Part shown: positions 48,501 to 60,500 of the stretch, piece after piece
How the letters are laid out: every line of letters begins with the position of its first letter
Numbering within the stretch: position 1 is the first letter of the stretch
Source: Eutreptiella sp. 'Long Island Sound 2002'
Taxonomy: Eukaryota > Euglenozoa > Euglenophyceae > Eutreptiales > Eutreptiaceae
DNA: 64,000 nucleotides
Reading direction: 5' to 3'
NCBI GenBank assembly: GCA_964036045.1
Contig: OZ038384.1
Span: forward strand, 51,374,843-51,438,842
Program-made: the position numbers and the translations under genes
Notes under the pieces: model-generated
Seen by the model: the letters and a program-made list of their open reading frames with translations, nothing else
Database searches by the model: none
Told to the model about the DNA's origin: nothing

Positions 48501-51500
48501 GCATTTGGAGTCCAATGACTCATCGGATGGAGCCATCCCCCGCACGCAATAAGAGACGGGCCCGCCCCCCAACAACCCCTGCGTCGGCACCCAAATCCAC
48601 CTCCCGTACCCCATGGGCGTGGAGGTGAGCACTGTCAACGGTGTCCACCGGAGGAAAGCGGGGTTCTCTGAGTGGAACACCCCGGCAACCCCACGCTCAA
48701 CGGGGTGGCCCGCTGCCTCCTCTTCCCCTCCCCCGAGGCTGCCCAAGAACACCTCGAGCGTGTTCGCAAGGGCAAGGGGAAAGCCACCAGCATCCCCTCG
48801 AGCATTCATGCCAGTCGGACCCAAAGACCAACCCCAAAGACTAACCCACCTACAAACCCCAAAACTAACCCCCCGAGTAACCAAAAAGCACAAAACAACC
48901 CCACTCCTAACCCCACCCCTGACTAACCCAACCCAACAATTGTGGGACCCCAAAACGGGGTCTCAAGAAGTGTAACCAACATGTCATACCACATGTGGTA
49001 CTGGTGAGTTACTGGCAATGGAGCCATGAATGAGCACTAGAAGTGATTGAAAAGGTATTTTTTGTCTTGTGCGCTTGTAGGGATTTTCAAGGAGGGCTAA
49101 TTGGTTTTTGGAAAAAAAAATTAATTTTTGCCAGGTTAATTTCAACCTCGGCAACGCAAGAATTTTTAGTCTTTTGAACGAAAAATTAAAATCAAAACTT
49201 CAACCCGAGGACCGTTTTATTATTTTTTCTGTGGAAGGTGAGAACCCCCCCCCCCCGGCCCCGGGTGAAAATGACACCCGAGCCCATAAGGCACCCCATG
49301 GGGGTAGAGTTGGTCCCATCTAAACAACTCTACCCCCCCCCCCCCCCAAAAGGGTCAACTTTGGGTTAACGCATTAATTTTGAAGAAAAATATTAAAAAT
49401 ATTGGGTTTAACATAGGTCTCAAAAAATGGGCCACGCAACAAAGTGTGGATTGCAAGTCCCTAACCACAACTCAAGGGGCCACACAACAAAGCGTGGATT
49501 GCAAGTCCCTAAGCCCAACTCAAGGGGCCACGCAACAAAGCGTGGATTAAGAATCCCTAACCCCAACTCAAGGGGCCACACATCAAAGCGTGGAATGAGA
49601 GTCCCTAACCCCAACTCAATCAGCCACACAACAATGTGTGGGTTGCGAAGTCCCTAACCCCAACTCAAGGGGCCACCGAACAAAGCATGGATTGAGAGTA
49701 CCCAGCCCCAACTCAAGGGGCGTCAAACAACAAAGGGTGGATCGAGAGTCCCTAATCCCAAGTCAAGGGGCCACGCAACAATGTGTGGGTTGCGAAGTCC
49801 CTAACCCCAAGTCAAGGAGCCACGAAACAAAGCGTGGATTGCGAGTCCCTAACCCCAACTCAAAGGGCTATGCAACAAAGCGTGGTTTGAGAGTCCCTAA
49901 CCCCAACTCAAAGGGCCACGCAACAAAGCGTGGAATGAGAGTCCCTAACCCCAACTCAAGGGGCCGCGCAACAAAGAATGGATTGAGAATCCATAACCCT
50001 AACTCAAGGGGCCACGCAACAAAGCGTGGATTGCGAGTCCCTAACCCCAACTCAAGGGGCCAGGCAACAAAGCATGGATTGAGAGTCCCTAACGCCAACT
50101 CAAGGGGCCACGCAACAAAGGATGGATTGAGATTCCGTAACCCTAACTCAAGGGGCCACACAACAAACCGTGGATTGCGAGTCCCTAAACCCAACTCAAG
50201 GGGCCACGCCAAAAAGTTTGGATTGACAGTCCCTATCCACAACTCAAGGGTACACACAACAAAGCGTGGATTGCGAGTCCCTAAGTCCAACTCAAGGCGT
50301 GGATTGCGAGTCCCTAAACCCAACTCAAGGGGCCACGCAAAAAAGTATGGATTGAGAGTCCCTATCCACAACTCAAGGGTACACACAACAAAGCGTGGAT
50401 TGAGAGTCCCCAACCCCAACTGAAGGGGTCACAAAAACAAAGCGTGGATCGAGAGTCCCTAATCCCAACTCAAGGGGCCACGCAACAAAGCGTGGATTGA
50501 GAGTCCCTAACTCGAACTCAAAGGGGTAGGCAACAAAGCGTGGATTGCGAGTCCCTAACGCCAACTCAAGGGGCCGCGCAACAAAGCATGGATTGAGAAT
50601 CCGTAACCCCAACTCAGGGGGCCACGCAACAAAGCGTGGATTGCGAGTCCATAAGTCCAACCCAAGGGGCCACGCAACAAAGTGTGGATTCAGAGGCCAT
50701 AACCCCAACTCAAGGGGCCACACAACAAAGTGTGCATTGCGAGTCCCTAACCCGAACTCAAGGGGCCACGCAAGGTAGCATGGATTGAGAGCCCCCAACC
50801 CCAACTCAAGGGGCCACACAACAAAGCGTGGATTGCGAGTCCCTAACCCCAACTCAAGGGGCCACGCAACAAAGCATGGATTGAGAATCCCTAACCCCAA
50901 CTCAAGGAGCCACGAAACAAAGCGTGGATTACGAGTCCCTAACCCCAACTCAAAGGGCTATGCAACAAAGCGTGGATTGAGAGTCCTTAACTCCAACTCA
51001 AGGGGCCACGCAACAAAGCGTGGATGGAGAGTCCCTAACCCCAACGCAAGGGACCACACAACAAAGTGTGTATTTAGAGTCCCTAACCCCAACTCAAGGG
51101 GCCACGCAACAAAGCGTCGGAAAGAGAAACAAGAAAGATCGAAAGAACACAGTACTGCATTCGCCCCTGAAAGAATTCGGCATTGCACTTGGGCCGGAGT
51201 TTCGCTCCGAATGCAAGATCTTCATTTCGCAACAAACGACTTTTGTACAGTGCCTCGTCTTGTTAATCCGGCGCTCAAAAGCACTGATGGTTTGATGAAA
51301 AGAAAGCGTACACTAAAAAAGGGGGGGCACTGTTGGCAACATGCGAAAAAAAGGGGGCGCCGTTGGCGCCATGCCCCCAACCCACTATCTCTCAAACCAC
51401 GGGGGGTTGTCGCATATAAGGACCGGGCTCGGCCGCCCCCCTGTGCAAAAGGGAACAAAATCAGAAGTGGCTGCCTCATCGCCCTTATATTTATTTTTTT

Positions 51501-54500
51501 TGGTTGCGTATTGAAATAAGCGTGGGTCGCGTAACAAAAAAAAGCGTACCTCGCTTTGTTTTTAAGCGTAACACGCTTATTTTTTTGTAGGTCGCGCATC
51601 AAAAAAAAGCGTGGGTCATGTAGCGAAAAAAGCGTACCTCGCTTCTTTAAAAAAAAAAAAAAAAAAACCTTGCTTTTTTTAAAAAAAAAAAAGCAACTCG
51701 CTTATTCATTTTTCTTGCCGTAGGTCGCGCATCAAAAAGAGAGTAGGCCGCATAATGAAAAAAGCGTAGCTCGCTTTTTATTATTTTAAAAAACGTAAAT
51801 CGCGTAACTTTTTGTTTAGGTGTAGGTCGCGTCACAAAAAAAGCATAAATCGCGTACCATACCTTTTCAACTTTTTTTTCCACACTCAACTTACGCCTAA
51901 AAGTAAATTAAATCAGCGACTTACGCCAAATAAAATAAAAACCAGCGACTTACGCTTCACACAAACTTCTGGCCTTAGCTCCCTGAAAGTTCATAAACAG
52001 GGTGGGGCAGGACTCTAAACAACAATGAGGCCTGCAGGCAGAGAGAGAAGAAATGACGGTGCCAGAGTTTGACGGTTCTACAAAGCACGGGCTGTGTCTG
52101 GAGACCAACAAGTGCTGTGCATGCAGTAGCAACCTAACGCGTAACTACCCTCTCCCGTGTCCGACGAACGGCAAATACCCAACAATCTGGCGTTCATTAG
52201 ACAAGGATGTTGGGTATACAAGGCACCGGTAGTGAATGTCTCACAGCGCTCTAGAAGATCCGAAGGTGGCGAAATTTCTTGTGCACCACAACCCTCGACC
52301 AGTCCATACAGCCGGCGTCTGTCAGAGGGCTTGATGTGGCCCTTGCCCCTGGCCTGGGCCTTACGCGCCACGAGGATGTGTTCAGTCAGGCGACCCAACA
52401 GAGCGCCGCTTTACACGTGCCCCAAATAAGTGTTCACTGAAATCCAACTGGCTAAGGAAAAGCATGAGGTACTTTGGCCCACAAATACCGTTTCCCATGG
52501 TCCATACGATGATGGTTGCAGGTGTTGATGTGAAATGTTGCTGCTAACAGAAAGCTTGGTGTCAAGGTGCAGGATGCTGGGGTGCTTGATGCGACCAGAT
52601 GGTAGGCTGCCCGCATGTGCCTTGGGTATTAAAGATAGCAGCCGGGTGGGTCTTGCAATGCCAGATACAGTCGTGCTCCTTCTACGGGGTCGGACCTTTT
52701 TCGCAAATGCAGCACGTAGAGGTGTCATGAGGGGTAGAAATATCATGCACACACCCTCCCTCTGTGCACATGCAGCAGGTGGAGGTATCACACACACACC
52801 CTCCTTCAATATCGTTCTCATAAAACAACGCGTTGCCTTCGGTCAGTATGTGCACAGTGGGCAGCCCATTGCGGAACATAAAATTCTTCTCCAAGTGGCC
52901 CTCCCCACGGTTGCGCACCACAATAGCACCACCTTTGCAGTGGTGCAAAATGTTCTTGTTGAAGTCTGGACAAGCGACACTTTCGATCAAGACTGCGCAT
53001 TGATCCAAGCGATAGAGCTCGTTTTCCTCAAACTGCCCGCGGCCTTCCTGCCTGACACAGATCCCGATACTCTGCAGAGAATTGCAGAAGAGATTGAATC
53101 GAGAACGGGGCCCACAGGGGGGGGGGGGTCAGGGTCCTGTCTTCTTTACCATCTTTACCTGACTGCACACACTTTGCACCCCACAACTAAGGGGTGTGCC
53201 GGAAATGGGGGGCATGGGGTAGCACACCAGGGCTGCACAAAGCACAGGGCTGCACACTGCCCGGAGCAACTCGAAGGACTCCCTGCCATTGCAACCAAGA
53301 CCTGCATCAGGGGAAACTTACCTCCAGATCTAGTACTGCCGGCCCCAAGAGAGAGCCCCGCAAACCGAGCTTGAACGACCCACCCCCCTTGCAAATGAAT
53401 TTTTCCCCTTCACTCGCATCCTGAACTGCAAAATGCAGTGCCTGGGCAGTTACTGTGGAGGGCGCATAGCCCACCTCTCCATGTGGCCGTGACACATGGA
53501 AACTCAATGAACATGGTACCTGGTTCCAGCAGCGGTCTTTATGTCTATGTATATGTCTATGTCTCTGCGTTTGTGCATTTCTATGTCCGAGTCTAGGCCT
53601 ATTGGCCCATGTCCATGTCCATGTCCATGTCCATGTCTCCTGTCTGTGTCTATGCCCATGCTTATGCCCGTGTACACGTCTATGCTTATCGTGGTGTCGG
53701 CTTTCGTCCAACGAAAACAGAGTACACAGTGGAGCAGCACGGCCTCCGTTCATATTTTGACACCACCACAGCCTCTGGGGCAAACCTGGTCGAAAATGCG
53801 ATTGCCTGACACCGTCGGGTTGCCGAAGTCCGTGACGAGCACGCCCTGCTTCCCGTTCTGGAAGATGTCGTTGCCCTTCACGATGCCGGCCCCCCACTTC
53901 GCCACATGCACCGCCTGCTCTGTGCAGTCATACATCCAATTGAGCTGCAGCGTGGGATTGGCGGAGGCGTTGATGGACACCCCAGTCTCGCCACCGATGA
54001 CATTGCGACGGAAGAAACCCTCGCCTTCGTCCATACAGAGGATGCTTATGGGGGCGGAGTGGATCCAATTGCCCTCAAACTGCGAGGACGCCAAAGCAGG
54101 ACTGAGAGCAAAACTAGCGTAAGCAGAGCATACACTGGTCTTCTTCATTTTATCTATTGCTGCCCTTGAAGCAGCAGAGCAGATATAGACACACACACAC
54201 ACACACATACATTGATGACATCACATCACATTGCATTGCATTGCATTGCATTGCATTGCATTCAATTACATTACATGACACTAGGCTAGTGATTACATTA
54301 TGAGGGCCACCTCACTGGCAGGGCTATTCTGCTGGTGGGGGCCGTCGGCACCATGGGGTGGTCGAGCGGTGGCGATGATCGGCCGCATCGCCTTCTCCTC
54401 CTACATCCATTCATCCATCCATCCCTGCATCCTCTGTGCCACAGATCAACTCACCTGGGCCCTGAACCCTGCCGCACATCCCCCTGCTCAACTGCAGTGG

Positions 54501-57500
54501 GACCCACAATGAACCAGCTCTGCGGCGGCTGCACTCACTGATTCTACATCTGAGTAATGATTGGTCGGTGGCAGGGATACAGGCTGAAGCACCTGCGGAT
54601 TTGCCTGGCTCTGGGTACACACGTTCGCAACCACGTTCTCCTTCATGTTGTTGGTGGTGAAGTTCCCCTTGCCACCCTCGCAGCCATGCACACCATACAA
54701 TGTGTTGCGCATGATGAGGTTGGAAGTAACGATGGGATTGCCTGAGAACAAAATTCAAAGCCGGGTACACAACCTGATGATTGGGAAGCAAAGCATTCTG
54801 CACCAGCTGCAGGACCTGCTCCTGGGTGACATTCGAGGCCGTTACCCCCATTCTGTCAAGCTTTCAATCTAATTCATTGGAAGCAAAGCGAAATGCATTC
54901 CCCTGCCCCCTAGTAGTATCTATTCCTGGCCTGCAGGCAGCACAAACACAACCACCATTCGCATTCCGTGGCGCTGCCACACAGTCTTGGCTCTGCAGGG
55001 CGGGAACAAAATTGCCCCATGCAGCTAGCTTTAATTGGATTCTGTGGTGGTGGGGGTGCAGGGGGGGGGGGGGGGGAAATCCTGGGAACGGCATACAGCT
55101 TTTTTTTTTTGCGCAGCCAACCCCCAGAGGGGGGGTGGGGGTACGCAAACTTTTTCCTTATACATATGACCAAAAATTTTACCAAACAAAGCCGTTTCAA
55201 GGCAAAAACAGTGCATGTTGATCTTTTGAGACCATCGCTCCATTACCGTGAAGACTACCGCCCCGGCCCAACGTGCAAAGCGTGGTAGGGAAGTTTCAAC
55301 TGTGGTTAGGGAGGAGGGGCGTTACTCCCTCGGTTAGAAGTAGCACAGCCCCATTACTACTTCTTTGCCCATACCCCTTGGATCAAGCAACAACCTGCGT
55401 GACCCACTACGTCATAGGGTGCCCATTTCTGTGACGTAGCTGTTTGGCTTCGCATTTTGCGACATTCCGCGTTTCAAAATGTTTTGCGTTTCGAGTTGTT
55501 TTGCCTGCTGCTATGCCGCTACCCAGTGCTTCTTGGCCTTCCCACCATGGGAAGCCACGTCTTGCTTCTTATCCTTACCGGCGGCTGGTTTCTTTTTGGC
55601 TGGCTTCTTGCTACTATTGCTGCTGCTGCTAGGCAGGAAGAAAATTGGTTTGTGGGGGGCAAATGGCACGTAAGCCCATTCCCCCCCTCCCCTCCTGGGT
55701 TGCCGTGGTGGGATGATTTCTAGGCTCACAAAGGGGGACTGTGGGGGTTTCTTGTACTTCCTGTTACTTTTGGGTGGTGTGTGGATGACTGAGAATCATA
55801 TTTTTTTGGGTTGTGCCAACGGGGGTGGTACTTTCGTCCCCCTTTCTCCCATGGCTGCACCTACAGGAGGTTCATACACTTGGGAATGAATGGAATGTCA
55901 AGGCTCTCGATCCCCGGCCTTTCACAAAAAAAAAAAAAGGCCTACTATCCGCTCAACCATCATTGGGGGTATCATGCCAGCCCACGACACTCTTTGTTGC
56001 CGCCAAAATTTGCACCAAAGCAACATAACAAAGGGTCCCCCGACAAAAGCCCATTTTGCCAAACCCCCCCCACCACCTTCCGAGGGCGCCCGTGCCACCC
56101 CCCCCCCCCCCTAAAAAGCAATTTTCGGGTCGCCCTAGCGCTGGCCTCGGAAGCTGCCACCCGGTTCTTGCCCGTGTTGGTTGCTGCCATCTTTTTGGCT
56201 GGTTTCTTGCTGCCGCCGCTGCTGCTGCCGTTGCTGCCACTACAGCTGGTACTCGTACCGCTACCGCTGCTACTGCAGTCGGTTTCGCTAGTTGGTAGTC
56301 TTTGTCCTTCTTGTCCTGTGCCTCCATAACTGCTTCTGCTTCTCGGTCTCCAGCTTTCGTTGCCCGGTGCGCTGCTTGTTTCGCTGCTTTTGTCTCTGCC
56401 CGCCATGTTGCTTTCTTCTGTGCCTGTGCGAGGATCTCACGTCGTAGTGCAACCTCGCACTTCAATTTATGGTGCTTCTCCTGCACGCGCTTTGTCTCTT
56501 TTGCACTCCTTTGAGCCGTCTCATATTCTCCGAGATGAATGCTCTCATCGCCATCGAGCTGCATAGCGAAGGCATCAACCTCTGCCTCGGTACGAAGAGA
56601 GAACCGCACGGGGTAGCAAGTTGTCATATTCCCGATACTTGCCAACAACGATCAACACCAACCAAGGCCTCCAAAAAGATGTCATCCACCACGATGTCCC
56701 ACAACAAAGGACATTCCACTTTGGGCAAGCGCGAGACGATGAACTCCACTATTGGGGGTCGGTTGGGTAGCAATGGGGGGTCCAAGCAGAGGCATTCTCT
56801 CAACACGTCCTCGGAGGGCAAGCGTCCGGTGCGATTCAAAGCACATAATGCGCAGATGCCACCGATGCCAATAGCAACAAGGCACACCAAATCATGATCC
56901 GTCTCATTGTAAGAGCGGATTTGAATCGCTTGCGCCAAATCCTCCAATACTGCGACTCATTTTGCCGAGTGGCAATGAGGCGCGCAACGCGGTCTGATGC
57001 CAAGGGACGGTCGTCGGCACCAATAGCGCATATCAAAGCCTTGTGTGCATCGCACTTTTGCACTAAAGTCCCGCAAACATCCGAGACACGGCGAAGTGCT
57101 TTGATTGCAGGCTAGAAGAATGCCTCCGGGTAGTGGGGCCGAAGGGTGCGGAGCACCCACTCCCGGAAACATTCCAAGGACGTCTCGGCATGCTGGCGGG
57201 CAAAAGGAGGCGCCAGCTCCAGCTCCAAGTACATGGGGCCCCGCACCAGGTAAGCGTACGTGGGCCGGGTTGGAGCCAGCTACCGCTCCAAGCGAGCCGC
57301 GGCACAGGCATTATTCTTGTTGGCACGATGTGCGTTTGTGCGCTTCGCCAAGTTGAGGAATCCCAGTTTGAAATGTTCCGTGTTGGAATCGGTGTTGTAG
57401 TCCTTACGCATCCATTTGCATGGCGTTTTATTGTGTGGCACCTCATGGCACGGATTGCACGGCAATTTCTCAGAAGATGCACCAAAGTGTGCCTTCCTAG

Positions 57501-60500
57501 TACACGGGGGGTCCAATGACACGATCCTCATGCCGTCCACGTACCTCCAGTGGACCTTCTCATACGCATGCCGCATCACAGGGTATTTGCCATGCAAGCC
57601 ATTGGAATTGGGAATATCCAACGGCAGGGTTCCTATGCACTTGTCATCGCTGGCTAGGGGAGGACCAGCACCCTGTGTCTCTAGGTCATTTGCTGCAACC
57701 TCATCTTCCCCATCACTCTCTATCAGAGGGGGCACCTCCTCCGTAGCCCGTGGGGGGGGCGGCAGAGAAAAATTGTGTCGCGGCCAATTGGCATTTGGGC
57801 TTCAATGCGGGGGCTGTGCCTGCCCGGTGTTTTCGACCCTAACAATGAGCAGCAAATTGCTCTGTGTATGGACCGGCCAAAACCGGTGGCCGCTCCCCAA
57901 AAATACAATTCCACCTGTCCACAGTGCGGTTTGCCGATGCAATGTTTAGCGGGGAAGAAAGAGAAGAGAATGGCATGTCTCTCAATTGCAAAAGAATGTA
58001 CACATGTGACAACGTCTAGAATGCAAAGCAAAACACACTCGCAATTGAGGTGTCCTCTAATCCAAACCATGAAGCACAATATAGAAATTGATGCATCAAT
58101 GGGTTCACACAATTCTTTACATGCCATGTGCAAAGGGGACATGCAAACAAATTCACTAATTTGCCAACATCATGAAGCACAAGTTCAAAATGATCAATGG
58201 GTTCAAATAATTCAATACATGCCATGTGCAAAGGGAAATTTGGTGGAAAGAACTCCATTTATGTACCAAGAATTGTTCTTGGATACTTTTTTTCCAAATG
58301 ACAGCTTTTTTCGCATTGGCAACCTGTGGAGGGTGGGGGGTGGGGGGGGGGGGGTAAACGGTGTTTTTCCGGGCGCGCAGTTCCCTTGTGGGGGGCGGCG
58401 GGTGGGAGGGGCATTCCATTGGATACCCCCCCATCTGTGTGAGGTTACCCCTCACATCTGTAAGGATCTGAAATGAAATGTCCTCCCGTGGCAAACAGAA
58501 ATTTTCAGCCCTGAATTTTCTAGTAATTTCCATCAAGATATGTCAACCCCCCCCCCCCCCCCCGCCCGCCGAAACAACCCCGGAAACAGGGAATCAAGTT
58601 GAAACGTGCACCAACCTAGGTAGGAACATTGGAATTGGGAGTGTGTGCGTTGAAATTGCGTCCTTTGCCCTGCGTGCGTCCAATTTTGTGCATTTTGCAA
58701 AATGCACACAACCACATTAGCAAACAAAAGTCGGAGAAAGCAAGGCAAAAACAAACAGATTGCACAATCTCAAGCATCATCTTTCTGCCACATGCACTTC
58801 TACAAATTTTAAAATGGATAGGTTGTGTACCTTCCTCGTCGAAATTAATGCACATTACATTGAAACTAGACCCAGTTTGACACACCAAACATTGCACCAT
58901 TTTGAAGCGTCGGTAACAGCAAAAAAAAATGGGTTCCTTTTTGTCCCCCCCACATCCAATCTCAATGCATTTGACCTCACCCCCGCCTCAGCCCAATCTG
59001 GGATGGATGCACCCTACCCCCCATCATCAAGTTTCAGCTTCCCTAGGAGCCTTCCCAAAAGGCTGCTTGGGTATCACGTGGTACAACTAGTGTCCCATGC
59101 CATGTCTGTTGTGTGATCTGCTTTTGCTGTCAATGATCTAGGTGAATTGTGGGGAATGTGGGGGGGGGGGTTCGGGGGGGGGGGGGGGGCTAAACAAGTG
59201 TGTCGGTTGGTTGGCCAGGGGCAGGGAGTCCAGAGACAGAGAATCGCAAAACGATCCCAACTATGCACTGATCATTTTGTGGTGTGCTGCATACTCCAAT
59301 GAGCTGTGTGCTTAGTGCATGCTCAGCGTGTAACCAGTCTATGCTGGGTGTACACATATCGTGTGTATTGTGTGTGTGTGCGCGCGCGCGTGCGTGTGCG
59401 TGTTTGTGGGCAGTGGATAATGTATACAGTTTGTGCATGATGTGTGTGTCTTGTGTGCATAGTTTATGTGCAGCAGTGTGCATATTGTGTGCATAGTGTG
59501 TGTACCAAAAAAATCTGGAAAAAATCACCCATGATGAACGATGGCTTTCACTCATCCTATTTCCGCGCATGTACTAACATCGAATTTGTAACTACTTCCT
59601 GGGCCAAAATTTTCGGCGAGTGTCTGTCTGTCTCTCTTCCTGTATCTGTGTGTGTGTGTGTGTGTGTGTGTGTTTGTGTGTGTGTGTGATGCGGCTGTCA
59701 AAGGACAATGGCAGTGTCTGAGTTGCTTCAGTTTGTGATGGCAACGAACCGCGGTGTGGCATGTGAGGTTGGATTGCATTGCAAGGACGGGAGTCAGATT
59801 GGTGTATTTTGCTGGCCCTTGCAAATGGTCTCAGAAAAAAACACAACAGCGCCGGGGGGAGAGGGTGTCCTCTACCCGACCAACCAGCAGTGTGCTTTTT
59901 GTGCAGCAGCGCGAGCCTCGGACAACCCCACCACCCAAATTCTTCTAGCTCCGTTGCATGCCTTTTGCCACAGCGATTCGCACAACACAACTACACAAGG
60001 GCGACATATCCAAAATATACCCAAAGCAACCGAACCCCTTCCGCTGTTTTGTTGCTAGTATCTCGCATTCAATGGTGCAGTTCTGCAAGGTGATAAATAT
60101 TCCAACCCTCAAAACAGATGAATCATTGATATGCTTTTGTACCCCGTATGCCCTGCAGTACCCTACACATGTCAAGCATAGGTCATGCCACGCATAGGTG
60201 GTAAAACCAAAATGAGGCGGGTGATGGTAAAGGGGAGGTGGTTTTAGCAACCTTTACCGCAAACACCTGCCACAACCACCAATGTCACCTTTTAACCATA
60301 TTCTGAGAGGCTTCCTCGCTATTGTCCCGCAAAAAAAACGCCCTCCCAGTGCTGTGCAAGCCACTCTTTGTCTAATTTGGAACCTAGGTCGGGCTTGGAC
60401 TAGGGGATGAGGCGTCATGCTTTTTGTGTGAACGTCACAGGCCCACAAAAACCATGTCGGGACCGTGGCGAAATCATGGGATCATGTGGGCGCGCTGAAT

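Larger units (their letters stand above)
43361..49421 (+). mobile_element. 6.06-kb DNA transposon with terminal inverted repeats
   Basis: The left end GAGACCTACGCTAAATCCAA (43361) and the reverse complement of the right end, GAGACCTATGTTAAACCCAA (ends 49421), match at 17 of 20 bases. They continue with TAT and TTTTAATATTT on both sides. Outside the ends, one 48-bp satellite unit is cut (left stops after CCCCAACT, right resumes at GGGCCACGC), showing insertion into the array. No clear target duplication is visible. The cargo is a plus-strand transposase-like gene and further coding segments. AT-rich islands with GGTTAATA words separate them. Confidence 0.75.
37165..52799 (-). other. 15.6-kb intron of gene A packed with nested mobile elements
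   Basis: Donor GG then GTGTGTGTG at 52799; acceptor CTTTTTTCATCCATTGCAG ending at 37165. Both flanking exons are phase 2, and the joined coil (YENDIEGG then DGACVVVEDRG) has normal beta-helix length, so this is one intron. Inside are a decayed MULE-Ulp1 element, a 48-bp satellite, a 6.06-kb TIR transposon and a MITE, described separately. Poly-T tracts with GCGTAAATCGCGTAAC mark both sides of the block. Confidence 0.8.

Noticed and set aside
42610-51119. 16-residue repeat proteins (GHATKRGLRVPNPNSR and its complement)
   Set aside because: The 48-bp unit is a multiple of three, so both strands stay open by arithmetic. Changes concentrate at CpGs of the hairpin, not at silent sites.
49428-51120. 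Telomere-like CCCTAACCCC words
   Set aside because: They occur once per 48-bp unit inside a longer satellite, not as a tandem telomeric repeat.
54741-54851. Minus-strand frame VTQEQVLQLVQNALL upstream of exon 4
   Set aside because: Its possible donor is phase 0, but exon 4 needs a phase-1 partner, which exon 3 supplies.
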